Origin: Lithobates sylvaticus
Taxonomy: Eukaryota > Chordata > Amphibia > Anura > Ranidae
DNA: 64,000 nucleotides
Direction: 5' to 3'
NCBI GenBank assembly: GCA_028564925.1
Contig: CM053030.1
Coordinates: 272,563,492 to 272,627,491 of the forward strand
The position numbers were made by a program, and so were the translations under genes. Each line of letters opens with the position of its first letter. Positions within the stretch are counted from its first letter, which is position 1. Positions 1-11,700 of this stretch are shown in pieces. The notes below the pieces were generated by a model. It saw nothing but the letters and a program-made list of their open reading frames with translations. It had not been told where the DNA came from and did no database searches.

Positions 1-63
1 ATAGTAACAAATTGAACCAAATCCGATTTTTTTCGAATCGAAAAATCGCGGATGAAATTCGAC

Positions 64-286
64 TCGAATTCGAAATATTTTTATATAACCATGTGTCCCG
101 ACATTCGAATTTCGTATAGAATGAATTTGAATAGAAAAGATTAGAATAGAATTAGAACATAGACTAGAAAAACAATAGAACAGATATATGATATTTTATT
201 CTATTCTGTTCTATTGTTTTTCTATTCGAATTTGAATTCATTCTATATGAATTTTGAATTTCAGAAGATGGTTATATGTATAAATA

Positions 287-330
<44 letters not shown>

Positions 331-728
331 TATATATTCCAAAATTTGAATTTCATATAGAATGAAATCGAATTTGAATAGAAAAGATTAAAATAGAAAT
401 AGAAAATGGACTAGAAAAACAATAGAACAGATATATTTTTTTCTATTCTATTCTAATCTTTTCTATTCAAATTTGAATTCATTCTATATGAATTTCGAAT
501 TTCAGAAGATTGTTATATGAATAAATATTTCGTATAGAATGAATTTGAATTCGAATAGAAAATATTAGAATAGAAATAGAAAATAGACTAGAAAAACAAT
601 AGAACAGAATCGAATAAAATATAATATATTCCATTCTGTTCTATTGTTTTTCTAGTCTATTCTCTATTTCTATTCTAATCTTTTCTATTCAAATTCAAAT
701 TCATTCTATACGAAATTCGAATGTCGGA
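64..728. repeat. three consecutive AT-rich foldback units
   Basis: Three imperfect palindromes of roughly 200 bp follow one another (about 64-290, 336-530 and 530-728). Each reads inward from a TATAGAATGAATTTGAAT arm through CTAGAAAAACAATAGAACAG and returns as its reverse complement. A TA microsatellite near 290-335 separates the first two. The three are clearly related in sequence, so the palindrome itself seems to have been duplicated in tandem. Confidence 0.8.
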
Positions 729-824
729 AAGAAATATATATAACCATCTTCCGAAATTTCGAATTTAGTACATAATGATTTTGATTTTAATAGAAAAGAT
801 TTTAATAGAATATAAAAGAATAAG

Positions 825-1015
825 TTGTGTATTGTCCACTTGCCACATCACCTGCCACAAGTTGTGTATTGTGCACTTGCCACAAGTGCCACGACACCTG
901 CCACGTGACCGGCCACGAGTGGCATGTGACCGGCCACGCGTGCCACATGACCGGCCACGTGATCAAGTTATGGATAGTCCACTTGCCACGTCACCTGCCA
1001 CAAGTTGTGGGGTTC
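825..1015. repeat. GC-rich short tandem repeat
   Basis: Degenerate units of about 21 bp built on TGACCGGCCACG and ACCTGCCACAAGTTGTG form a GC-rich island inside AT-rich DNA. Two short overlapping reading frames here are products of the repeat, not genes. Confidence 0.65.
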
Positions 1016-1055
1016 CTAGCACCAAGTGACCCCAAGATAGGGGCGATATGTCAAG

Positions 1056-1680
1056 TACTTTTCTGCAGCAGAGAATGACATTTTGCGACCCGACTTTGGG
1101 GCCACGTATCTCGGGGCCACTTATAGCTAGAAACCCCAAATTTGGTATGCAAACACAGTAGAACTAGCACTACAACACCTCCAAGATACGTGGACCCAAA
1201 GTTGGGTCGCAAAATATTTTCAAATCCGGTTGAAATAGTATCAACATGATTCGAAATTATTTCAACATAATTCAAAATTATTTCAAGCGCATTTAAAACT
1301 ATTTCAACCGGATTAGAAAATATTTTGCGACCCGAATTTGGGTCCACATATCTCGGGGTCACTTGGTGATAGAAACAAACAAATTTGGAGATGTTGTAGT
1401 GCTAGTTATACTGTGTTTGCATACCAAACTATGCTCCAAGTGACCCCAAGATAAGTGGCCCCAAATTCGGGTCGCAAAATATCAAGCACTTTTCTGCAGC
1501 AGAGAATGACATTTTGCCACCCGACTTTGGGGCCACATATCTCGGGGCCACTTCTAGCTAGAAACCCCAAATTTGGTATGCAAACACAGTAGAACTAGCA
1601 CTATAACATCTCCATTTGGGGGTATCTATCACCAAGTGACCCCGAGATATGTGGACCCAAAGTCGGGTCGCAAAATATTT
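1056..1680. repeat. inverted repeats around a CTCGGGGCCAC motif
   Basis: A block containing GACCCGACTTTGGGGCCAC and GCAAACACAGTAGAACTAGC occurs three times (about 1062-1210, 1318-1480, 1482-1680) in alternating orientation. It forms foldback structures inside the hAT-like element. Confidence 0.7.
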
Positions 1681-1826
1681 TCGAATCCGGTTGAAATAGT
1701 TTCAAATGCGGCTGAAATAATTTCGAATCATGTTGAAATAATTTCGAATCCGGTTGAAATAATTTCAAATCCGGTTGAAATAATTTCGAATCCGGTAGAA
1801 ATATTTTCGAATTCGGTTGAAATTTT
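1678..1826. repeat. 21-bp tandem repeat
   Basis: About seven units of 21 bp with the core AATCCGGTTGAAATAATTTC. The unit is a multiple of three, so it leaves a long open frame reading as a seven-residue peptide repeat (SNPVEII), which I regard as non-coding. A shorter inverted set of the same units lies near 1204-1315. Confidence 0.85.
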
Positions 1827-2160
1827 TTCGATTGCGACCGATTTTTCGAATTTCGTTAGAAAACGAAACGAAATCCGAAAACGAATTTAACGCATTTAAC
1901 GAATCTAACTAAACAAAATTAATTAATTAACGAATTAAAACGAAACAAAACAAATTTTTTTCCTTTTGCACATGTCTAGCGGATACATTCAAACAACTGC
2001 TCTTTAGTGTGCTCTCTCAACATCTGATAACAAAAATCTCTGTCATCTTTTGCCAAGAGAAAAATACAAAATATCTTCCAGATTCATCTTTCAGTAATTG
2101 AGCAAGTGCTCAGGCCTAATTCCCAGGTCCAGCCGATCTGATTGTATGGCTTCAGAATCC

Positions 2161-2772
2161 TGTCAGGGATGCCATACACAGGCATCCAACAGGGGCTGAT
2201 CAGATCGATGGGCTGCACTTAAGAAATCAGGAACAGACGAGTAAGTGAAAAAAGGTATATTTATTAAGATAAAGACACACGTGCAAACCAAACAGCAAAC
2301 CATGAACAATTGATGAATTCAAAGAACACAGCAACCCCAATAACACATAACTAGCTAACTAAACCCTTTATACAAATGAAGAAAAAAACACATAGGCATA
2401 GGGATAAGCAAGAAGGGGAACAGAAGCCATGTACGGGGAAACACACTGTAATGGGAGCAAGGAGAAGGCAACAGGGGACAGGTCTCAGGGTCAGGATACA
2501 GGATGCAGAGTCCAGGACAACAGACAGGAACAGATCAAAGAACAGATCAGGCTCAGGCAGGGATAAGGCTTGCAAAGGGAATTCTGAAGCCCTGACCTTG
2601 GTGAAGGGCGGGCTTATATAGTTCAGCAGTCCCACATCAGGTGTGGCTTAATTGTCAATTGACATCTTGGCTGGGAGACACCCGCTGGTGGCCATCAGAA
2701 CTACACCCCTTGAAACTAAACACATCAGTGCTACCAGCAGGAGAAAAACGAGAAATTACACGGTTCCTGACA
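2161..2772 (-). mobile_element. candidate solo LTR (LTR retrotransposon fossil)
   Basis: Read on the minus strand, the segment opens with TGTCAGGAACC and closes with CCCTGACA, matching the TG...CA rule with short inverted ends. A TATATAAG box lies near 2610-2620 and an AATAAA-type signal near 2255, in the order expected for U3-R-U5. Length is about 612 bp. No internal region adjoins it and I see no clear target duplication, so it is either a solo LTR with decayed flanks or a coincidentally LTR-like repeat. Family not assigned. Confidence 0.6.
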
Positions 2773-3019
2773 CCCTGTCTGTGCACTTTTCAGTCTTTAG
2801 ACATATCACTGACTTCTCTGTGGCTTCTAAGTTACTAATGAAGGGAAAAAAATGCACTTAGTAAATGTTAATGAAAAAATATTAAATAAATGATAATTAA
2901 AAAAGTCCAAGGAGCAGCAGCTTATTGCGAGATATACACAAACAGATATGGAAAGGAAAAGCTGCGCAGATTCTCCTTTCCTTCTAAGTTACTAAGCCTT
3001 TACTATCCACCTGACACCA

Positions 3020-3430
3020 GTGATTGTTATTAGCAGTGCCTGGGGATTTTTGTGCTGGGAGTTACTACTTGCCCTGACAACTGCTAGGGGGCTGTCAGTG
3101 TTGGTTCCAACACTTGCTGTAAATTATCACTGCTGGCCCTGACACATGCTTGGGACTATCGGTGCTGGCCTTGAGTCATGCTGAGGGTTGTTTCTGGGGT
3201 TATCATTGCTGGCATTGACACTTAATAGGGGTTATTGCTGGCCTTGATACATGCTTGGGGCTATCCGTGCTGGCCTTGAGACATGCTGGGGGTTGTTTTT
3301 GGGGTTATCATTGCTGGCCCTGACACATGCTAGGTGTTATCATTGCTGACTCTGGCCACATGCTGGAAATTATTTTTGGAGCTGTGCCTGCTGGCTCTAA
3401 CACCTACTAGGGGTTATTATTCCTGGCCCT
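3020..3430. repeat. decayed flank of the 42-bp minisatellite
   Basis: Divergent units such as GGGGTTATTGCTGGCC and TGACACATGCT recur at irregular spacing before the homogeneous array. Similar decayed units follow it at about 4096-4170. This looks like an older array whose centre has been re-homogenised. Confidence 0.7.
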
Positions 3431-4095
3431 GACACTTGGGGGTTAATGTTAGGGTTTATTATTTCTTCCCCTGACACTTGGGGGTTATTGATAGGGTTTA
3501 TTATTTCTTCCCCTGACACTTGGGGGTTATTGCTAGGGTTTATTATTTCTTCCCCTGACACTTGGGGGTTATTGCTAGGGTTTATTTTTTCTTCCCCTGA
3601 CACTTGGGGGTTATTGCTAGGGTTTATTATTTCTTCCCCTGACACTTGGGGGTTATTGCTAGGGTTTATTATTTCTTCCCCTGACACTTGGGGGTTATTG
3701 CTAGGGTTTATTATTTCTTCCCCTGACACTTGGGGGTTATTGCTAGGGTTTATTATTTCTTCCCCTGACACTTGGGGGTTATTGCTAGGGTTTATTTTTT
3801 CTTCCCCTGACACTTGGGGGTTATTGCTAGGGTTTATTATTTCTTCCCCTGACACTTGGGGGTTATTGCTAGGGTTTATTATTTCTTCCCCTGACACTTG
3901 GGGGTTATTGCTAGGGTTTATTATTTCTTCCCCTGACACTTGGGGGTTATTGCTAGGGTTTATTATTTCTTCCCCTGACACTTGGGGGTTATTGCTAGGG
4001 TTTATTTTTTCTTCCCCTGACACTTGGGGGTTATTGCTAGGGTTTATTATTTCTTCCCCTGACACTTGGGGGTTATTGCTAGGGTTTATTATTTC
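3431..4095. repeat. 42-bp minisatellite with 5-unit higher-order period
   Basis: About 16 near-identical 42-bp units contain CCCCTGACACTTGGGGGTTA. A variant unit with an all-T stretch (TTTATTTTTTCTT) occurs at 3581, 3791 and 4001, exactly 210 bp apart, showing that blocks of five units were duplicated. The unit length is a multiple of three, which leaves 222-residue open frames on both strands. These are repeats of 14 residues and show no sign of being genes. Confidence 0.95.
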
Positions 4096-4179
4096 TTGGC
4101 CTTACACTTTCTAAGAATTATTGCTGACCCTGACACATGCTGGGGTTATAATTCCTGGCACTGACATGAATGCTGTTGA

Positions 4180-6360
4180 TAAATGTTGCTACTACTGACA
4201 CCAACAATGGGGCTTATTTTGTTCACACAATTACTTCTACTAGTCTGGCAAGGATTTATTTTTTTAAAAACCATAGCAAAGCAAAGGGAGAAAGATGGCA
4301 TGTCATACACTATAAATGAACACACACTACGATCACATGAACTTTTTGGCCATGTCTACAAGCCTGTGATACTCTACGCACAACTTTTTTTTCCTTCTCA
4401 ATCCCTTTAAGGCAAGCAGTAGGTGGCCAACGTAACACGCCACATCTTATTTTTTATTCGTTCAAGCTGTCGCTCCTAATTCTTTTCACATGTTGGTATC
4501 TATGGTTTAATTGTTGTCCACGTCCCTGATAAACAGACTAACCCTCTTTATTAGTCCTGGTGACTACTGTCCCTGGAAATGAAAGTGAGGAAAAATCCAC
4601 TGGTATAGATTGAGTTTGATTGAATAGTAGGCTTGATTTCCGACACCGTGGAGAGTTTTCCTCTCACTTCTTGTTGTACCTTTAGGACAGGAAGGGAAAA
4701 TAATTCTCCCCCATGGAACACTGATGGAAAAAAACTGACAGAGTTGATAATGAAAAAAAGTTTTAGCATTTGATACCCTTTCAGCCACTGATTCAGCAAC
4801 ACAACCAGGCAGTGGGAGTAGTAAGAGATGGTAGCCTACAAACCTTATTTAACTGTTTAATCTATATCCAAGTGGTATTTGTGTCTTAAATGCTTCTGCA
4901 ATTGCATCTGTACCTGCAAAATGATTCCTACTCACTAATCTGGAGACAGAGGTTTGTCACGTACAAACAGAGCAGTGAAATCGCTTTACTAGACACAACG
5001 TTGCCACATTGCAAATATTTTTTTTTCTGAAGTGTGCATATTTTTACATAACAACCTCTGTTCACCATATATATAAATGTAAGCTGTTCTGCATGAACCA
5101 ACACATGTTAGGGATTAATAATAATAATAATGCTTTAGGCTGCTTCTTTTATGATACTTAACTTTTCATGAAACACAAAAGAAGGGGTATGCTATGCAAA
5201 AACGTATAAGCAACAAACACAACCGAATGAAATTGTCTTACCAAGGACTCCTGTATGACAGTTTAGATAAGTACCAAATTCTGGTCCTTCGTGATGCACA
5301 AACCTCATAACATATACATTTTTGTTGTATTACATTGCACAAATACATTGTAAAGCTAAGACAATGTAGTAATCACCAAGAGAAGTTTATGTATTCAAAT
5401 CATAAATTACTTTTTGTAGTTTGTAATTTTGTAGGTAAGCTTGTTTTTTTTGTCCATTAAAGTAGCTGATAAATTCTGCTGTGTGGCACATGTTGTCTCT
5501 GCACCTCGGTGTCCTAGTTAATGGCTTTTGTTTTTTAGGTCGGATTGACTAATTGCCTTATAAGTATAGGCTAGATTCAGAAATGACACTGTAGGGTTTT
5601 TATCTGGAGTGGAAAGGTTAAAACGCTGGTCCCCTCCTGTTTTGCACCTGTGTTTTCCTGGATCTGTTAGACCATATATGTCTCAGAGGAGCTGTGTGAC
5701 AATGACCTACATATATCAGAGATGACATTTATTACTCTGTTTGTAAAGGGGGCAGCTCTGGGCTTAATCATGCATGGGTCACTTATCCAAAGCCAAGAGG
5801 AGGGGAGAGTTACACATCATTTTCCCTTTTCAGTCTTTTTAAAATTGAGGATCAAGGACCATAGTTTAGTTTTCAATTCCAACTTAAAATGCAAATGTGC
5901 TAAAAATAAAATGACATACAACGGTATAGGACAAATTAAATTACCACTGCCCTCTCTATAAGATGGAGCAGTCATTAGTCATCCCACCAAACCTTTATTT
6001 CTGGGCTGTAAAGGCAATATATTATGTAAATGAATGGTAAATTAAACAATCAATCATCACCAACATATTCAAATCAGGAACATATTCAAATAGAGCATAC
6101 AGCTCATCGGTACAATAGCTGAATTATCTATCACAGCTTAATTTCCCATCTGTCACTCCTTCATTATTATAGTTGAACTCCAGATGACTTCATCAAATAT
6201 ATCACCATTGTAACCTGACTATACTGCATTTCATGTAGTTACCTTATTCTTTAACATATATATCATGCAAAATTGTGATGTTGTCAAGAGCTAGATTTGT
6301 TTGATATTGAAAAATAAATAACTACTTTAGAGAAATATCTATATGAGACCTAAATAATAA
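4180..6360. other. no recognisable gene or element
   Basis: AT-rich unique-looking sequence with a short AAT microsatellite near 5118. No open frame has recognisable protein similarity and I see no terminal repeats. Confidence 0.6.
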
Positions 6361-6600
6361 GAATAACTATGTCAGAGGTCAATATAAGGCGACTTCCATT
6401 GAAATCAATGGGTACAAGTTGCCTAGAAGTCGGTTTGAAGTCGTACAGGAACCTTTTCTGAAGTCGGAGCGACTGCAGTAGTGTACATTAAGACGGCTCC
6501 ATTCACTTCAATTGATTTTCTCTACCTGCGCGACTTGGGCCAACTTGGGGTGACTTGAAGTTGGATCCCAGGTTGCCCCTGTGTGAACCGGCTCTAAAGG
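6361..6600. repeat. interspersed repeat fragment (MITE-like)
   Basis: This block, ending with CCCCTGTGTGAACCGGCTCT, resembles a MITE-type sequence I associate with frog genomes. Short inverted pieces (GCGACTT and AAGTCG words) are present but no clean terminus is visible. The call is from memory of similar sequence, not a search. Confidence 0.35.
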
Positions 6601-6721
6601 TTTGCTAAGTGTGTCAAACACTGCACAAAGAATAAGATGACATCAGTTAATTGTGAAAGTACATTTTACCAGAATAGCAAAACGTTCTTTCTAATTTCCT
6701 TTAAGCCCACCTGATCTGAAG

Positions 6722-7140
6722 GTTTCATATTTATTACTGCAATGCAGTCAAGCTGCATATACAGTAATAAATGTTTGCGTTTTCCTTTTTAATTACTGTG
6801 TTCTGCAGCACAAGTTAAAATACCCTGTCCTAGCAGCACACTAGAGAGTCAAAAGCGGCTACTCAACACAGAAAGCACAGCATGAATCTCTGGTGGTCTG
6901 ACACGCCTCTGCCCAGTGCTCCAACCGTAATCGCTTGTGCTCCCTGAGCAGCACTGCTGATTGGGACACTGGGCAAGGAGCATCATATCGCTGGAGACCT
7001 ATGTTAAGTGACTCTAGTGTGCTGCTAGTACAGGGTATTTTAACCTGTGCTGCAGCACGCAGTAAGTAACAAAAAAGGAACATATTTATTACTGTATATG
7101 CAGTATGACTGCATTACAGTAATAAATATGGAAGCTTTCA
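6722..7140. repeat. foldback (palindromic) element
   Basis: The left arm contains CATATACAGTAATAAAT followed by TTAAAATACCCTGT and TAGCAGCACACTAGAG. The same words return inverted in the right arm (about 7012-7140). Arms are about 125 bp around a non-repeated centre of about 150 bp. The minus-strand frame across it is not coding. Confidence 0.8.
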
Positions 7141-7767
7141 CTGAGCTTTAAGAATGATTCTATGAAATTTCTTTCAAAGGAAAAAAATAAGATAAAGTTA
7201 ATGGATCCGTTTTTGGTTAGTTCCAGGAAACTAATCAGCTGCCTAGCAGTGTCAGAAAAGAATATTTGTTCCTCTACATAGCAAAAGAGGCTGAACTTCA
7301 TGGGCATATGTCTTTTGTTCACCATAGATGAATTGAAAATGTTACCAACAAATGCTCACTATAAACATAGAAACTGGATTCCAGTGGCGGCTGGTACTCC
7401 ATCGGTCAGGGGGACATTAAACTGTTGTCATATTAACAAGCAGTAAAAGCTAACTGCCTTACAACATATCATCCCTGACCTTTCTAGGTGCTTTTAGTGT
7501 AAATTTATGGATCCCCAAAAATCATTATCAAGACTTTAGAGTGGGGGTTCAGTCTTTTTCTAAAGCTTAACATACACATTTTTGTTGAAAGAGCCAGGTG
7601 AAAAACTGTCGTTGAACACCCCCTGCATCCAATCATATGCAGGCACTGTTCGGGATGCAGTTGTGGGGAGATTTCCTTATCTGCGCTGTTTAGTAATTTC
7701 ATTGAGTAATTTCTCTTGTTCAGCTGGCAGGACTGAACAAGAGAAATCTTAACTATATGGCCAAGTG
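7141..7767. other. no recognisable gene or element
   Basis: Unique-looking AT-rich sequence. I see no supported feature. Confidence 0.5.
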
Positions 7768-8126
7768 TAGGCCCCTTTTACACAGGCAATCTGAGCAGGT
7801 CCAGATATCAGTTTTTCAGGCAGACTTGATCAGAAGCTCCATGTTAGTCCATGGGTGGCCAGATGTAAAGAAACTTGCTTCTGTTTACATCTGGTTAAGT
7901 CTGTCCAAATGTGATGGAGGTAAATGAACGCTAGTCGGTTTACATCCAGCTGGTCATCGATCTCATTTGGGCCTGAAAAGCTGTGGTTTTTACATGCAGC
8001 AAAAAAATGAATAGACATAGAAGTCACAAAACGGATATTTGTTCTGTTCTGCTCTGATTCAATAAGGGATCTGTTAATGGTTCCCCTGCTGATCGAGCTG
8101 GACACATTCCATGTAAAATGGCCTTA
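7768..8126. mobile_element. MITE with TAGGCC-type terminal inverted repeats
   Basis: The left end TAGGCCCCTTTTACAC is matched by a right end whose reverse complement is TAAGGCCATTTTACAT. The interior has no transposase. The superfamily is not resolved because the flanks give no convincing target duplication. Confidence 0.6.
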
Positions 8127-8149
8127 CAAGAGCCAAGGTTTCAACAAAC

Positions 8150-8660
8150 TTGCTATGAATTTGTAATTTAAATTTCACTACAATGCTTTAACAGACATTA
8201 TTAGAGCACTGACAGTTTACATAGTGCTTTGCATATTGTACATATACATTATTCCTTGCCCTCAAGGAACTTACAGTCTAAGGTCTCACATGCATACATT
8301 CATGTATAAACATACTAGTGCCAATTTAGAAAGGAGGCAATTATTACTATTATTATTGGCAATCTCCTCTCGCAGTGTGGAAAGTGTTTGCATACACCAC
8401 CATAAGAGTAGTGCCAGCCTTGGTTCCCCAGATGACGCTTGTATGGAGAAACGCATTAAGAGGGGCCTCACACGTAACATCATTCCATAAGCCGGGGGGA
8501 AGCTCGATTTTGCTGGCTGTTTTAATCACACGCTGTATATGAACTTGCATTGTGTAAGTGCATGTTTATCATTTTAAATAAATCTGTTTGGTAAAATACT
8601 ACACTATGTGGCCCTCCTGTTGCATTTAAATCCCCTCTTTGGAGCGCATTTGCCTTAGGA
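8150..8660 (+). repeat. solitary Penelope-like or related retroelement 3' end
   Basis: Contains CAGATGACGC, a short hairpin, then GGAGAAACGCATT (8429-8457), followed by an AATAAA signal near 8576. The same arrangement is seen at four other places in the window, two of them attached to a recognisable Penelope-like reading frame. Upstream lies TCAAGGAACTTACAGTCTA, an old interspersed-repeat word. Confidence 0.45.
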
Positions 8661-8799
8661 GTCTGAGAAGTCCATGGCACATTTGGCTGCAGGGCATCAA
8701 GGCATTTTTAATTTCCTTGTGGGATCAGAATATCTAATAAGAAGCCCCGTTAACTGTTAGTGGAGAAGAGGCTTTGGGAACACTTTCTTATGGTGGTGT

Positions 8800-9400
8800 A
8801 TGTGATGGTAACCACTTTTGGCAGGGGGCTTGTGGAGCCCAGCTTGCCTTGGAGAGCACTGAAGGCTCCTGGTCCCGCTCCCCTGGCTCCTCCTATGTGT
8901 AAATCTCCCTGTGTCCATTAGGGGCACAGGGTGACTGAGAACCCCAGTCTGATCTGTGCTATTCAGACTCGCTGTACAGCCACACTGGCATATTGTGTGT
9001 GTATATATTTATCATGTATATTGTCTGATCCTGTTTTAGACTCTTTACTAAATTGTTATGTGTGTGATTGTATTCCATTGTTCTATTGTGTCTGTCTGCC
9101 TTGGGAGAAAGGTATATTATGGGATGTATGTCTATGTGGAGGGGGGAATTCTTCCAGCAACCCCTCCCTGCTGATAAGACTGTTTACTGATGATAATTTT
9201 GATTACACCTGACCTGTGTGTTCCTTTATTGCTGATTGGACAGTTTACCCCGCCCTGAATCCAAGGGAGGGGGGGATTGTCCCTGAGTTGTATATCTGTT
9301 TGTACATGTGTTTCAATAAAGAGTCTGTTTTCACCCTACATTGAGTTATGGCTAATGACTGGGTGTTCTGAGGGATCTTGGATCATGTGGTACTGGACAG
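8800..9400 (+). mobile_element. possible LTR fossil
   Basis: The arrangement recalls an LTR: a long non-coding block, GTTGTATATCTG, then TTTCAATAAAGAGTCTG near 9310-9330 and a short tail. Boundaries are not defined, there is no internal region and no target duplication is evident, so a non-LTR repeat is equally possible. Confidence 0.3.
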
Positions 9401-10090
9401 AGGAAGCATTTACGTCGGGCACCCATCGGTGGGCGGGTCTGGTGCATTTACCCCATTGATGCAGTGCTTCACCGGCAGCTTCTCTTGGTCGGCAGCGACG
9501 GCTTTCCCTTTCTCTGCTCTCCACGGGCATCCGCGGCTTCAGTTTGCTCCCTCCTCCTCGGCGGCCAATCGGGAGTCTTCTCTTTTCGGCCAATCGGAAA
9601 ACGGGTCTCAGACCTGCTTCTGATTGGCCAGATTGAGGATCAGTTTTACAACCGCAAATTTTCATTCGCTGTTGTAACACTGGGATGAGCTCATGGCGCA
9701 ATGCTCTTTGCTCCAAGCCCACCCTATTTTGAAGCCTATTAGAGCGTATGGCTCTAATCAGGTGCTTAAAAAAAAACACCCTCGCTGCTGTAATTCAAGT
9801 GTCCGGCGTCCTAAAAGGGGCCAGACACTTGAAAAGGGGTGCTGCGGGGGCTGTGGATAGATTCAGACTATGCATTAATCTCTCCATTAACCATATAGGG
9901 GGTGGCGTGGATAGAGGGGGTGGCGCCCCTAATGGACGGTCTGACACTACTTTATAGCCTTTTTGCTCTTTATATATTGCAAGTTGCAATTTTGGTTTAT
10001 TAATTCATATAATATGTAAAGAGTTTTTTGTAAGGTTGATTATGTATTTTGTCACATGAAATTAGTTGATTGCTTCCTGATAGTTTTTTA
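9400..10090. other. moderately GC-rich stretch without a gene
   Basis: Contains short inverted pieces (CAAGTGTCCGGCGTCC and CCAGACACTTGAAAAGG around 9798-9838) and several GATTGGCC words. Frames of up to 147 residues have no recognisable domain. Confidence 0.4.
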
Positions 10091-10094
10091 TATA

Positions 10095-11617
10095 CAGTAT
10101 CTCACAAAAGTGAGTACATTTTTTGTAAATATTTTATTATATCGTTTCATGTGACAACACTGAAGAAATTACACTTTGCTACAATGTAAAGTAGTGAGTG
10201 TACAGCTTGTATAACAGTGTAAATTTGCTGTCCCCTCAAAATAACTCAACACACAGCCATTAATGTCTAAGCTGCTGGCAACAAAAGTGAGTACACCCCT
10301 AAGTGAAAATGTCAAAATTGGGCCCAGAGTGTCAATATTTTATGTGGCTACAATTATTTTCCAGCACTGCCTTTACTCTCTTGGGCATAGAGTTCACCAG
10401 AGCTTCACAGGTTGCCACTGGAGTCCTCTTCAATTCATCCATGACGACATCACAGAGCTGGTGGATGTTAGAGATCTTGCGCTTCTCCACCTTCTGTTTG
10501 AGGATGTCCCACAGATGCTCAATAGGGTTTAGGTCTGGAGACATGCTTGGCCAGTCCATCACCTTTACCCTCAGCTTCTTTAGCAATGTAGTGGTCGTCT
10601 TGGCGGTGTGTTTGGGTTCGTTATTATGTTGGAATACTGCCCCGCAGCCCAGTCTCAGAAGGGAGGGGATCATGCTCTGCTTCAGTATGTCACAGTACAT
10701 GTTGGCATTCATGGTTCCCACTCGTGCAGCCCCAGACCACGACACTCCCACCACCATGCTTGACTGTAGGCAAGAGACACTTGTCTTTGTACTTCTCACT
10801 TGGTTGCTGCCACACATGCTTGACACCATCTGAACCAAATAAGTTTATCTTGGTCTCATCAGACCACAGGACATGGTTCCAGTAATCCATGTCCTTAGTA
10901 TGCTTGTCTTCAGCAAACTGTTTTCAGGCTTTTTTGTGCATCATCTTTAGAAGAAGCCATGCAGACCAATTTGATGCAGTGTGCAGCGTATGGTCTGAGC
11001 AGTGACAGGCTGACCAACCACCCCTTCAACCTCTGCAGCAATGCTGGCAGCACTCATATGCTATGCATATAACGCTGAGCACGTGCACTCAACTTCTTTG
11101 GTTGACCATGGCAAGGCCTGTTCTGAGTGGAACCTGTCCTGTCAAACCGCTGTATGGTCTTGGCCACCGTGCTGCAGCTCAGTTTCAGGGTCTTGGCAAT
11201 CTTCTTATAGCCTAAGCCATCTTTATGTAGAGCAACAATTCTTTTTTTTTTTTTAGATCCTCAGAGATTTCTTTGCCATGAGGTGCCATGTTGAACTTTT
11301 AGTGACCAGTATGAGAGAGTGAGAGTGATATCACCAAATTTAAGTGCAGCCACATGACACCGGGGGAAATGGCTAATTGGGCCCAATTTGGACATTTTCA
11401 GTTTGGGGTGTACTCACTTCTGTTGCCAGCGGTTTAGACATTAATGGCTGTGTGTTTAGTTATTTTGAGGGGACAGCAAATTTACACTGTTATACAAGCT
11501 GTACACTCACTACTTTACATTGTAGAAAAGTGTAGTTTCTTCAGTGTTGTCACATGAAAAGATATAATAAAATATTTACAAAAATGTGAGGGGTGTACTC
11601 ACTTTTGTAAGATATAT
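10095..11617 (-). mobile_element. Tc1/mariner transposon with long terminal inverted repeats
   Basis: The left end (CAGTATCTCACAAAAGTGAG) is repeated inverted at the right end (GGGGTGTACTCACTTTTGT), with matching arms of roughly 230 bp (10095-10330 and 11380-11617). TA lies at the left boundary. The right tip is eroded into a TA microsatellite. A broken Tc1 transposase lies on the minus strand between the arms. Confidence 0.93.
10332..11289 (-). pseudogene. Tc1 transposase pseudogene
   Basis: A cut-and-paste DDE/D transposase that would act in the nucleus on its own inverted repeats. Reading from an ATG at 11289, the start (MAPHGKEISEDLKK) resembles the Tc1 helix-turn-helix region. The catalytic part is seen as LWSDETKINLFG and then HNNEPKHTAK and SPDLNPIEHLWDILK. 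The frame is lost in a run of 13 A on the coding strand near 11242-11254, where family members carry fewer, and changes again between about 10690 and 10840. The coding span is close to the usual 340 residues, so it was full length once. Non-functional. Confidence 0.9.
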
Positions 11618-11700
11618 ATATATATTTTTTATATATATATATATATATGTTTTTTAAATATATATATTTATATATATATAACATATATTTATTTTTTATT
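11611..11700. repeat. TA-rich microsatellite
   Basis: Runs of TA dinucleotides interrupted by short T tracts directly abut the right end of the Tc1 element, suggesting slippage from the TA target. Confidence 0.8.

Larger units (their letters stand above)
1..1978. mobile_element. hAT-like non-autonomous element, right part (left end outside window)
   Basis: The segment ends at 1978 with GCACATGTCTA, the same terminus as the complete hAT-like element at 20915-21488, and both are rich in TTCG/CGAA words. The interior is AT-rich foldbacks and short tandem repeats with no transposase. Because the left terminus lies outside the window, the 8-bp target duplication cannot be tested. The superfamily call rests on similarity to the other copy. 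Confidence 0.6.

Noticed and set aside
3431-4095. Telomere-like TTAGGG words in the minisatellite
   Set aside because: The TAGGGTTTA word is part of a fixed 42-bp unit rather than a hexamer array.
1-4095. CRISPR-like regular repeats
   Set aside because: Repeats are direct tandem or palindromic units without unique spacers, in a eukaryotic repeat context.
3397-4114. Two 222-residue open frames, one on each strand
   Set aside because: Both are pure translations of the 42-bp minisatellite, with no start context or domain; the unit is a multiple of three so frames stay open.
9336-9779. 147-residue minus-strand frame in a GC-rich stretch
   Set aside because: No recognisable domain, no splice or start support, and it overlaps repeat-like DNA.
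10303-10833. 176-residue plus-strand frame
   Set aside because: It is antisense to the Tc1 transposase, whose motifs are clear on the minus strand.
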